Positions 8,185 through 14,394 of a stretch of 18,079 nucleotides of DNA are shown here, piece after piece; the first letter of the stretch is position 1; every line of letters begins with the position of its first letter. A program made the translations under genes and the position numbers. Origin of the DNA: a bacterium (GTDB taxonomy: Bacteria > UBP13 > UBA5359). The stretch covers positions 1 through 18,079 of the forward strand of contig JAQVUQ010000008.1 of assembly GCA_028699365.1 (NCBI GenBank). Direction: 5' to 3'. The notes beneath the pieces were generated by a model. The model had not been told where the DNA came from and did no database searches. It saw only the letters and a program-made list of their open reading frames with translations.

Positions 8185-8230
8185 AAATGCCTGCGTGTCG
8201 CTGGGAGCAGCCGGCAACACGCGGGCATTT
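8185..8230 (+). terminator. Long hairpin between the DUF5320 and DUF89 genes (possible attenuator or partial terminator)
   Basis: AAATGCCTGCGTGT (8185-8198) pairs with ACACGCGGGCATTT (8217-8230): 14 pairs with a single G-U wobble. The loop holds a smaller GCTG/CAGC stem. It is followed by ATGTTTGTG, only weakly T-rich, so full termination is uncertain. It may lower DUF89 expression relative to DUF5320 or stabilise the upstream mRNA. Confidence 0.5.
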
Positions 8231-8252
8231 ATGTTTGTGACGAGGTGGTTAC

Positions 8253-9119
8253 GTGATTACAACGGTTGAATGCTTGCCCTGCCTGCTGCGGCAGGCAATA
8301 GATACCATGCAGCGGTTTGATGTGCCGTTAACGGATCAGCAGGCCGTTATGCAGGAAATTATGTATGTTCTCAGCACAATGGATGTGCGGCAGTCTGCAC
8401 CGGCAATGGCTCAACGTATTCATCGATTGATCCGTGTGCGAGTGGGTGATGATGATCCTTACAGGGCGATTAAGGACGAGAGCAACGCTCTGGCTTTGGA
8501 ACTGCTTCCCCGGTTGCGTGAGGGAATACACGGTGCGGAGGATCCTCTGGCGTCGGCGATCCGGGTGGCGATTGCCGGCAATATCATCGATTATGGTGCC
8601 AGGCGACAGGTGGAGCGTGAAGACATCGATAATCTTCTGACCCGTTCATTGGCAATGTCGCTGGATGAGAGAACGCTGGACGCCTTTAACCGTGATATAT
8701 CATCGGCCGGGACAATTCTTTACCTGGCCGACAATGCCGGTGAGATAGCCTTTGATCGTTTACTTATCGAATGCCTTCCAAGGGAAAAAGTAACGCTTGC
8801 CGTGCGAGGCGCGCCCATTATCAACGACGCTACCCGGGTGGACGCCGAAGTGGTCGGGCTGGAAGCGATGGTCAGGATTATCGACAACGGTACGGATATT
8901 CCCGGCACTTTGGTTGAGCGGTGCACTCCGGTATTTCAGAGGCATTTCAGCGATTCCGATGTCGTTATTGCCAAAGGCCAGGGGAATTTTGAAACTCTTG
9001 CCGAAGCTGGTCGTCCCATCTATCATCTCTTTGTTGCCAAGTGCTCAATAGTTGCCGATGCAATCGGCTGTCAGGTCGATACTCCGGTTTTTCAGTGCAG
9101 AGGTCCTCTGCAGGGATAA
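8253..9119 (+). CDS. DUF89 family protein (ARMT1-like / damage-control phosphatase family)
   Basis: 288 residues, GTG start with GAGGTGG upstream. The N-terminus carries the ECLPCLLRQA motif (C8 and C11) typical of prokaryotic DUF89 proteins. The core motifs are present: YLADNAGEIAFDRLLIE with D160-N161, RGAPIINDATRVDAE, and AKGQGNFETL. DUF89 members are metal-dependent phosphatases thought to remove damaged or phosphorylated metabolites. The substrate of this prokaryotic subgroup is not established, so I assign no reaction. It lies 78 bases downstream of the DUF5320 gene on the same strand, separated by a strong hairpin, and converges with the PadR gene. The association with NifX/MinD-type genes points to a role linked to metal cofactors or anaerobic metabolism (inference). 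Confidence 0.88.
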   Translation: MITTVECLPCLLRQAIDTMQRFDVPLTDQQAVMQEIMYVLSTMDVRQSAPAMAQRIHRLIRVRVGDDDPYRAIKDESNALALELLPRLREGIHGAEDPLASAIRVAIAGNIIDYGARRQVEREDIDNLLTRSLAMSLDERTLDAFNRDISSAGTILYLADNAGEIAFDRLLIECLPREKVTLAVRGAPIINDATRVDAEVVGLEAMVRIIDNGTDIPGTLVERCTPVFQRHFSDSDVVIAKGQGNFETLAEAGRPIYHLFVAKCSIVADAIGCQVDTPVFQCRGPLQG

Positions 9120-9143
9120 GGAAGGCAAAAGATCGTGTGCTGA

Positions 9144-9163
9144 AGCATCATTCACTTGATGCT
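9144..9163. terminator. Short hairpin between convergent DUF89 and PadR genes
   Basis: AGCATCA-TTCACT-TGATGCT is a perfect 7-bp stem with a 6-base loop in the 99-base gap between the two convergent genes. No T-tract follows on either strand, so a terminator role is only suggested by its position. Confidence 0.3.
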
Positions 9164-9218
9164 CTCCGGCAGGCTCCGCAGTAAAACGAGGGATCTGTAT
9201 GCCGGGAGTAGACGGAAG

Positions 9219-9602
9219 CTACTGAGCTTTTACATCGCTCACAAAGTTGGACATTGCCTGTGACAGCTTCTCCAGTACGATGCTCCACTCCAGCAAGTGT
9301 TTCTCACCGCTGTCTGTCAGGCGGTAAACATGACGGGCCGGACCGCTGCCGCTGACATCCCACTCGGAGACGACGTAGCCGTTATCCTCCAGTTGCTTTA
9401 AGGTGCGGTACAGCGCTGCTCTTTCAATCCTGGCGTCGGTGAGGGCGTGATCGTTCAGGGCGGATATCAGTTCATAACCGTAAGACGGACCGTGCTTTTT
9501 GAGTAGAAGGAGGACCACAGGTTCGACAAAACGGTATAGATTTCCCATGGCGCAAGTGCAGGGTCTGTCTGCACCATGACGGTGACAAAGTCCTCTGGGC
9601 AT
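9219..9602 (-). CDS. PadR-family transcriptional regulator with Cys/His-rich N-terminus
   Basis: 127 residues. After an N-terminal extension with C6, H7, H9, C15 and C17, the PadR winged-helix core runs from about residue 20 (MGNLYRFVEPVVLLLLKKHG, then ALYRTLKQLEDNGYVVSEW and GPARHVYRLTDSGEKHL). A C-terminal helix probably serves dimerisation. I chose the ATG at 9602 over the internal ATG before GNLYRF because GGGAGTG lies seven bases upstream of 9602, while the internal one has no Shine-Dalgarno. PadR proteins are usually repressors. This one likely represses its own gene and the neighbouring DUF5320 and NifX/MinD promoters, since all three carry the same half-sites. The Cys/His cluster could sense a metal or redox state (inference). 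Confidence 0.88.
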   Translation of the reverse strand: MPRGLCHRHGADRPCTCAMGNLYRFVEPVVLLLLKKHGPSYGYELISALNDHALTDARIERAALYRTLKQLEDNGYVVSEWDVSGSGPARHVYRLTDSGEKHLLEWSIVLEKLSQAMSNFVSDVKAQ

Positions 9603-9626
9603 TTACAATCACTCCCTATGTGTAAA
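9602..9626 (-). promoter_or_regulatory. Operator C in the PadR gene leader
   Basis: On the minus strand this reads TTTACACATAGGGAGTGATT and then GTAAA: an inverted repeat TTTACA-N13-TGTAAA. The string TTACACATAGGG is nearly identical to TTACACATAGAG of operator B upstream of the NifX/MinD genes. It lies between the predicted transcription start (about 9633) and the start codon and includes the Shine-Dalgarno, so it fits autorepression. Confidence 0.5.
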
Positions 9627-9639
9627 ATACAACTAGATT

Positions 9640-9668
9640 ATTATAGCATGAAGGAGAAATTGTGTCAC
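9640..9668 (-). promoter_or_regulatory. Predicted sigma70 promoter of the PadR gene
   Basis: On the minus strand GTGACA (9668-9663, 5/6 match) is followed by a 17-base spacer and a perfect TATAAT (9645-9640). Transcription would start near 9633, giving a leader of about 30 bases that holds operator C and the ribosome binding site. Confidence 0.65.
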
Positions 9669-9711
9669 ACAGCCCAAATGCAAATATTACTGATGCAGCT
9701 TCTTTGAAGCG

Positions 9712-9740
9712 TTGACATAAATGCCGGCCGGTAATATACT
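9712..9740 (+). promoter_or_regulatory. Predicted strong sigma70 promoter of the NifX/MinD gene run
   Basis: TTGACA (9712-9717), a 17-base spacer and TATACT (9735-9740): a perfect -35 and a 5/6 -10. Transcription would start near 9747, inside or just before operator B, leaving a leader of about 80 bases. No sigma54 GG-N10-GC element was seen in this gap. Confidence 0.7.
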
Positions 9741-9749
9741 ATATGCAAG

Positions 9750-9767
9750 TTACACATAGAGGTGTAA
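9750..9767. promoter_or_regulatory. Operator B: TTACAC-N6-GTGTAA inverted repeat
   Basis: TTACACATAGAGGTGTAA starts ten bases after the -10 box, over the expected transcription start. The half-sites match operator A, and TTACACATAG plus the next bases match operator C. The half-site order and spacing differ from A (here TTACAC comes first with a 6-base gap), so the exact binding unit is uncertain. Confidence 0.6.
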
Positions 9768-9825
9768 TACATATATAAGAGAATTTTAGAGTTATCAACG
9801 GTATCAAATGATGGAGGCGGGATCT

Positions 9826-10188
9826 ATGAGAGTTGCAATCACTTCTCAGGGAAGAGACCGGGACAGTCTTCTTGACAGGCGTTTCGGACGGGCGGCGTTT
9901 TTTATAGTGGCCGATACGGAGACAGGAGAGCTCTCCGTACACGATAACGCACAGAACCTCAATGCGGCTCAGGGGGCCGGTATTCAGGCTGGAAGCACCG
10001 TCGCCGGTCTTGACGTGGAAGCGCTTATCACCGGCAATGTCGGTCCCAAGGCGTATGCCGTTCTCAAGGCGGCCGGCATCAGGATTTACCTGGCCCCGGA
10101 CGGCACTGTGGCCCAAAGCCTGCAAAGGTTCAAGGACGGCCTGCTGGAGGAGAGTCTGTCGGCCAACGTGGAAGGCCACTGGGTATAA
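9826..10188 (+). CDS. NifX/NifB-C-terminal-like protein (dinitrogenase Fe-Mo cofactor family, PF02579 type)
   Basis: 120 residues. MRVAITSQGRDRDSLLDRRF followed by GRAAFFIVADTETGE is the typical start of the small single-domain NifX/MTH1175-like family, which binds metal clusters or cluster precursors in an RNaseH-like fold. The later phrase GLDVEALITGNVGPKAYAVL matches the family's conserved 'g.. vli.g..gp.a...l..agi' region. It has no Cys, so any cluster would be held non-covalently or by other residues, as reported for the orange protein of Desulfovibrio. The ATG at 9826 is chosen for the GGAGG 8-14 bases upstream; an ATG at 9808 is in frame but precedes that Shine-Dalgarno. It is the first gene after the promoter with operator B. 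Confidence 0.88.
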   Translation: MRVAITSQGRDRDSLLDRRFGRAAFFIVADTETGELSVHDNAQNLNAAQGAGIQAGSTVAGLDVEALITGNVGPKAYAVLKAAGIRIYLAPDGTVAQSLQRFKDGLLEESLSANVEGHWV

Positions 10189-10213
10189 AGGACGGTAGAT
10201 GGAGGATGCTGAA

Positions 10214-11071
10214 ATGAAGATTGCCGTAGCCAGCGGCAAGGGCGGTACGGGCAAGACCACCGTAGCCGTAAACCTGTGCCTGTTTCTAGTTGACGCCGGC
10301 CTGCAGGTGACTTATGCGGATTGTGATGTCGAGGAGCCGGACGGGCATCTCTTTCTCAAGCCGGAGATTGTTACCAGACGGAGGACCGGCATACCCGTAC
10401 CGCATGTTGACCCGGAGGCCTGCAATCTATGTGGAGAATGCGGTTCTTTATGCCGATACAGCGCCATCGTCGTCCTCAAGGACAGGGTTATGACCTTTCC
10501 TGAGCTCTGCCACGGTTGCGGCGGTTGCGCTTATATCTGCCCTGCAAGAGCCATAGCTGAGGTTGACAGACCCATCGGAAGCATTGACAGAGGGAATGCC
10601 GGCAAGCTCGGTTTTATAAGCGGCTGCCTGGATATCGGACAGGCCATGAGCCCTCCTCTGATAAAGGAGGTTCTGAAGGAGACACCGGACGATGGCGTGA
10701 CGATTGTGGATGCGCCTCCGGGAACTTCCTGTCCGGCTATGACCGCCGTCGGCGATTGTGATTATCTGCTGCTGGTAACCGAACCCACTCCTTTTGGCCG
10801 GCATGACCTGGAGCTGATGTTGAAAGCTGTTTGCTCTCTGCCGATGCCGAAGGGTGTGGTGATGAACCGGGTGAACGGTCCCGATGCCGCGACGGAGGAA
10901 CTGTGCGATAAATACGGTGTGCCCGTTCTGGCCCGGATACCGGAGGACAGGCTGGTGGCTGAGGCTTATTCAAAGGGGCTTACAGCCTGGGAGGCTGTGT
11001 CCGGTTATCGAACCGTCTTTGCCGATCTCTGGTCCGGTATACAAAAAGATGCCGGGAGGTGCGGGGAGTGA
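10214..11071 (+). CDS. MinD-superfamily P-loop ATPase with inserted two-cluster ferredoxin domain (1)
   Basis: 285 residues. The deviant Walker A motif SGKGGTGKTT (G8-T16, signature Lys9) is at the N-terminus. YADCDVEEPDGHLF follows, as in MinD-ferredoxin fusions. The ferredoxin insert has two 4Fe-4S motifs: C70, C73, C76, C80 and C99, C102, C105, C109. The downstream IVDAPPGTSCPAM is the Walker B/switch region and LLVTEPTPFGRHDL is also family-typical. The protein likely couples ATP hydrolysis to Fe-S-based electron or cluster transfer; two MinD-ferredoxin proteins of this type accompany the orange protein in Desulfovibrio. I chose ATG 10214 because GGAGG lies about eight bases upstream and it places Walker A normally; ATG 10199 is the alternative. 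It overlaps the next ATPase gene by four bases. Confidence 0.93.
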   Translation: MKIAVASGKGGTGKTTVAVNLCLFLVDAGLQVTYADCDVEEPDGHLFLKPEIVTRRRTGIPVPHVDPEACNLCGECGSLCRYSAIVVLKDRVMTFPELCHGCGGCAYICPARAIAEVDRPIGSIDRGNAGKLGFISGCLDIGQAMSPPLIKEVLKETPDDGVTIVDAPPGTSCPAMTAVGDCDYLLLVTEPTPFGRHDLELMLKAVCSLPMPKGVVMNRVNGPDAATEELCDKYGVPVLARIPEDRLVAEAYSKGLTAWEAVSGYRTVFADLWSGIQKDAGRCGE

Positions 11072-11955
11072 AAGAGATAGTAGTCATAAGCGGCAAGGGC
11101 GGCACCGGCAAAACCAGTATAACGGGTGCTTTTGCCGGATTGGCGAAGAAGTGCGTGCTGGCGGATTGTGATGTGGATGCTGCCGATCTGCATCTGCTGC
11201 TGCAGCCGCAGGTGAGGGAGCGATATGAATTCAGCGGCGGCGGACGGGCGGAGATCAAAGCGGAAAAGTGCCTGAAGTGCGGTCTCTGTCGTCAGCTCTG
11301 CCGCTTTGATGCCGTGCGGCGTCCGGCTGATGGGAGCAGCTTTCTTACCGTGAATTCTCTGGCTTGTGAGGGGTGCGGTCTTTGTGCCCATATCTGTCCG
11401 GCCGGAGCGATAGAGTTCAAGCCTGTCGTCGATGGGGAGTGGTACGTTTCGGATACCAGGATGGGCTCCATGGTCCATGCCTGCCTTTATCCCGGCGAGG
11501 GCAATTCCGGCAAGCTGGTGACGCTGGTGCGCAGCCGTGCCAGAGAGATTGCGACCGGTAACGGGAGCGACTATTTGCTGATAGACGGTTCGCCGGGTCT
11601 GGGTTGCCCGGTCATCGCTTCGGTGGCCGGCAGCGATCTGGCGGTTATAGTTACCGAGCCGACGGTATCCGGTGAGCATGACCTGCTGCGTATCGCCGGG
11701 CTGACGAAGCACTTCCGGGTGCCTACCGTCATCTGCATCAACAGGAGTGACATCAATTCGGCGGCCTCTGACCGTATTGCCGCCGTTGCCGAGGCACAAG
11801 GTGTTAAAGTTATCGGCCGGGTACGGTATGATAAGGCCGTAACAGAGGCTCAGATAGCCGGTAAGACTGTAAACGAGTATACCGATGGTCCTGTCGCCGG
11901 GGATATCCTGGCGGCATGGCAACGTATCATCAATTTAACCGAAGGGAAGGAATAA
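11068..11955 (+). CDS. MinD-superfamily P-loop ATPase with inserted two-cluster ferredoxin domain (2)
   Basis: 295 residues. It starts at GTG 11068, which overlaps the preceding stop in a GTGA arrangement; GGGAGG lies 8-13 bases upstream. Walker A is SGKGGTGKTS (about residues 8-16), followed by ADCDVDAADLHLLLQP. The ferredoxin insert again has two CX2CX2CX3C motifs: C68, C71, C74, C78 and C100, C103, C106, C110, the second followed by Pro. Walker B/switch: LLIDGSPGLGCPVIAS, then IVTEPTVSGEHDL. It is a diverged paralogue of the previous gene, and such tandem pairs probably act as a heterodimer (inference from families with this arrangement). The next gene, a NifX-like protein, begins after three bases, so the four genes are tightly linked. 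Confidence 0.93.
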   Translation: MKEIVVISGKGGTGKTSITGAFAGLAKKCVLADCDVDAADLHLLLQPQVRERYEFSGGGRAEIKAEKCLKCGLCRQLCRFDAVRRPADGSSFLTVNSLACEGCGLCAHICPAGAIEFKPVVDGEWYVSDTRMGSMVHACLYPGEGNSGKLVTLVRSRAREIATGNGSDYLLIDGSPGLGCPVIASVAGSDLAVIVTEPTVSGEHDLLRIAGLTKHFRVPTVICINRSDINSAASDRIAAVAEAQGVKVIGRVRYDKAVTEAQIAGKTVNEYTDGPVAGDILAAWQRIINLTEGKE

Positions 11956-11958
11956 GAG

Positions 11959-12297
11959 ATGAAGATTGCAATACCTGTAGCAGAAGGAAAGCTTTGCCCG
12001 CATTTCGGGCACTGTGAGGAGTTTCGGATTTTTGAGATAGATGAGGCGAGTTGCACCGTTACCGCTCGCGACAGTCAGGTGCCGCCGCCGCACGAGCCTG
12101 GATTGTTGCCGCGCTGGCTGCACGGCATGGGTGTTACGCATATTATCGCCGGCGGCATGGGTGCCCGGGCGCAGGATCTATTTCAGGCTGCAGGCGTCGA
12201 GGTTGTAGTTGGAGCCCCTGCCGTTGATCCCGAAGAGGTAGTCAAGACATATTTGGAGAATACTTTGGTAACCGGGGATAATGCTTGCGATCATTAA
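11959..12297 (+). CDS. NifX-like protein with Cys/His motifs (dinitrogenase Fe-Mo cofactor family)
   Basis: 112 residues. MKIAIPVAEGKLCPHFGHCEEF is the classic start of the MTH1175-like subfamily (only part quoted as motif: CPHFGHCEEF). The later segments are PPPHEPGLLPRWLHGMGV, IIAGGMGARAQDLF and the C-terminal NACDH ending, all typical. In contrast to the first NifX-like gene, it has Cys and His residues (C13, H15, H18, C19, and C111/H112 region) that could bind a metal or a metal-sulfur cluster. AAGGAA before the ATG serves as ribosome binding site. It follows the second MinD-ferredoxin gene by three bases. Two unlike NifX proteins around two unlike ATPases suggest a carrier/acceptor division of labour (inference). 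Confidence 0.92.
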   Translation: MKIAIPVAEGKLCPHFGHCEEFRIFEIDEASCTVTARDSQVPPPHEPGLLPRWLHGMGVTHIIAGGMGARAQDLFQAAGVEVVVGAPAVDPEEVVKTYLENTLVTGDNACDH

Positions 12298-12301
12298 GTC
12301 C

Positions 12302-12325
12302 GCAGGCTTTGGTGCCGCGGCCTGC
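12302..12325 (+). terminator. Hairpin in the gap between NifX-like and permease genes
   Basis: GCAGGC (12302-12307) pairs with GCCTGC (12320-12325) across a 12-base loop, just after the second NifX-like stop codon. There is no T-tract, so it may be a partial terminator, a processing site or mRNA stabiliser. The 84-base gap is the largest inside the eight-gene run, so expression may change here. Confidence 0.3.
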
Positions 12326-12381
12326 AAAGTCTGAAGTCCGTCAGGTTTGGGGAAGCATCCGGATTTTACGGGAGATTGAAA

Positions 12382-13452
12382 ATGGAGAACGGACAATATG
12401 AGCCTGCCGTCGCAGGCACTAAGAGAGCGGGGCTCAGTCAGGCGGACTGGGATGCCAAGGTAAGGGGCTTTTTCATCAGCGTAATCTTCATGCTGGCGGT
12501 GGCCGGGCTACTGCTGGCGCTGCTGATTCCGGTCCTGCGTCTGAGCGGCGGGATGGAGGCCTTTCCCACCTTCCAGGTGGTGTTTATCAGCATCGTTCTG
12601 GAGGCCGTGCCCTTTATTCTGCTGGGCTCGCTCATTTCCGGTCTGATCCATGTTCTGGTGCCGGAGGATACTTTGAAGCGGTTTATTCCGACCGGCAGAC
12701 TTCCGGCCGTAATGGCGGGGGCTTTTCTGGGTCTGCTCTTTCCCATCTGCGAGTGCGGCGTTATACCGGTGGCCAGGGGGCTTATGCGCAAAGGGGTTCC
12801 CTTTCATGCGGCCGTGGCCTTTATCCTGGCTGCTCCGGTCGTCAACCCCGTGGTTATTCTATCCACGGCGGTAGCCTTTAACTACGATTTCAAGGTGGTG
12901 GCTGCCAGAGTAGGGCTGGTGCTGCTGATTGCCGTTTCCATCGGCCTGTTAATGGCTTTTTTGCCGATAGGCAAAAGTGTCATGCGGCAGGACGATGAGT
13001 TGCCCGAAGGATGCAGTTGCTGCTCCGGGACATCTTCTTCAACCCTGGTCGGCAAGGCAGCCGGTGTGATAGAGCACGCCACGAAGGAGTTCTTCGATGT
13101 AGGCAAGTTCCTTATTCTGGGCTCTTTTCTGGCAGCCTTCATACAGACCTTTATTTCCCGGCCACAGTTGCTGGCCGTGGCCAAAGGTCCGGTTCTGTCC
13201 GTGTTGAGTATGAACACTCTGGCGGTTCTTACCTGTCTCTGCTCCGAAGTGGATGCCTTTGTAGCCAGATCTTTCTCCATCTCTTTCTCCATGGGAGCGG
13301 TGATCTCATTTATGGTTATAGGTCCTATGCTGGATATCAAGAGCGCTATGATGCTGCTGGGAACTTTCAAGAGACGTCCGGCAATCCTGCTGATATCTCT
13401 GATAATCCTGCTGACGACTATCGCCGGCATACTGCTTAATCTTACATACTGA
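12382..13452 (+). CDS. UPF0718-type permease (DUF318, YcgR/YraQ-like)
   Basis: 356 residues, about eight membrane segments. The family signature is clear: LEAVPFILLGSLISGLIHVL, then FPICECGVIPVARGLMRKGV, and FILAAPVVNPVVILSTAVAF in the first half; and the related TCLCSEVDAFVARSF segment in the second. Cysteines near the membrane face (CECG, CSCCSG, CLCSEVD) are notable. Members include the ArsP-like exporters and B. subtilis YcgR; the substrate of most is unknown. ATG 12382 is chosen over TTG 12376 because GGGAG lies eight bases upstream. The next gene encodes its usual partner, a TIGR03943-type protein. In this position it could export or import a metal or metalloid for the NifX/MinD system (inference). 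Confidence 0.9.
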   Translation: MENGQYEPAVAGTKRAGLSQADWDAKVRGFFISVIFMLAVAGLLLALLIPVLRLSGGMEAFPTFQVVFISIVLEAVPFILLGSLISGLIHVLVPEDTLKRFIPTGRLPAVMAGAFLGLLFPICECGVIPVARGLMRKGVPFHAAVAFILAAPVVNPVVILSTAVAFNYDFKVVAARVGLVLLIAVSIGLLMAFLPIGKSVMRQDDELPEGCSCCSGTSSSTLVGKAAGVIEHATKEFFDVGKFLILGSFLAAFIQTFISRPQLLAVAKGPVLSVLSMNTLAVLTCLCSEVDAFVARSFSISFSMGAVISFMVIGPMLDIKSAMMLLGTFKRRPAILLISLIILLTTIAGILLNLTY

Positions 13453-13465
13453 GGTGATGACGGTT

Positions 13466-14359
13466 TTGAGTGAGAAGCACGGCTCTATCGGCTGCAGTCA
13501 CGATGAGCATGAATGCGAATGTGGCTGCCATGCACACCTGCATGATCACCTGCATGAACATAACCACGAACCGGAGCATGGTCACGGGCATGAACATAGC
13601 CATACCCATGAGCACGATCAACTGAGCATCGACACTCTGCTGCTCAGGGCGGGAGTCCTCCTTGTCTACGCCGTACTGCTGATACGTATATTCGGACGCA
13701 ATGAGATCACTCTCTATATAAAGAAGGATCTTGCCTGGCTGACGGCGGCGGCCGGTGTATTTATCCTTCTGATGCTGATCTCTACCCTGACGGCGGTTTA
13801 CCGGGCCTCCTTCCGGGAGTCCGGTGAGGATGGTCGCGGCGGTATAGCTTTTTACGGTGTAAGGATTTCGGTAAAGGAGTTCGTGCTTTGCATGGTCGTC
13901 CTGATGCCTGCCTTGATGGGTCTCCTGTTTACGCCTCAATCGCTGGATTCTTTTGCGGCGGGCAGACGTGGTATTTCCGGGCGGGCGCCTGTATCCGTCA
14001 AAAGGATGGAGCCTATCCGTTCCAGAGAGATATCGCTGTTGCGCCTGGCCGGCGGGCTGGAGCAGGAACCGGAAAAATTTATCGGTCGCGAGTTCGCTTT
14101 TACGGGGTTTGTAGGTCATGACGAAAAACTGGGACGGGAACGCTTCTACCTGGTGCGTTTTGTTATCTCCTGCTGTGCGGCTGATGCCACGCCTCTGGGC
14201 TTTGAAGTTGATTATCCGGGGGCGGGAGAATTGAAAAGCAACCAGTGGGTAAAGGTGGAAGGCTCTGTCGTGAAGCGAGAAGGTAAGAGCGACTGGCCTT
14301 ATGCCATAAAGGCTTCCCGGATTCAGCCGGTAAGGAAGCCGTATGATCCGTATCTATGA
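13466..14359 (+). CDS. TIGR03943-type permease partner (YcgQ-like) with His-rich N-terminus
   Basis: 297 residues from TTG 13466. GAGGTG ends nine bases before this codon, whereas the in-frame GTG 13454 and ATG 13457 have no Shine-Dalgarno upstream, so the start is a choice rather than a certainty. The first ~50 residues are extremely rich in His, Cys and Asp/Glu (e.g. CSHDEHECECGCHAHLHDH, HGHGHEHSHTHEHD), a likely cytosolic or periplasmic metal trap. Three hydrophobic segments follow (VLLVYAVLLIRIF, WLTAAAGVFILLMLIST, LCMVVLMPALMGLLF). The C-terminal part with EFAFTGFVGHDE, RFVISCCAADATPLGFEVDY and VKVEGSV is the conserved TIGR03943 domain. It lies 13 bases after its UPF0718 partner. The His cluster favours a zinc, nickel, cobalt or copper role over an organic substrate. 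Confidence 0.88.
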   Translation: MSEKHGSIGCSHDEHECECGCHAHLHDHLHEHNHEPEHGHGHEHSHTHEHDQLSIDTLLLRAGVLLVYAVLLIRIFGRNEITLYIKKDLAWLTAAAGVFILLMLISTLTAVYRASFRESGEDGRGGIAFYGVRISVKEFVLCMVVLMPALMGLLFTPQSLDSFAAGRRGISGRAPVSVKRMEPIRSREISLLRLAGGLEQEPEKFIGREFAFTGFVGHDEKLGRERFYLVRFVISCCAADATPLGFEVDYPGAGELKSNQWVKVEGSVVKREGKSDWPYAIKASRIQPVRKPYDPYL

Positions 14360-14394
14360 TGACTATAGTATCAAAACGGGGGAGAGTTCATAGT

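Noticed and set aside
9669-9825. Sigma54 promoter upstream of the NifX/MinD run, as reported for the orange protein genes of Desulfovibrio
   Set aside because: No GG-N10-GC element with suitable context was found; a near-perfect sigma70 promoter is present and no sigma54 activator gene is in the window.
11005-11922. 305-codon open frame on the minus strand within the second MinD-ferredoxin gene
   Set aside because: It mirrors a gene with intact Walker A and eight ferredoxin cysteines; no motif in the antisense product.
10214-11955. Cell-division MinD proteins
   Set aside because: Both have two 4Fe-4S motifs inserted after the Walker A region and lack a clear C-terminal amphipathic membrane helix; they belong to the ferredoxin-inserted branch and not to classical MinD.
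9826-12297. Nitrogenase gene cluster (NifX/NifB homology)
   Set aside because: No nifH, nifD, nifK, nifE, nifN or radical-SAM NifB domain is present. The small proteins belong to the broader single-domain family, which is widespread in non-diazotrophic anaerobes.
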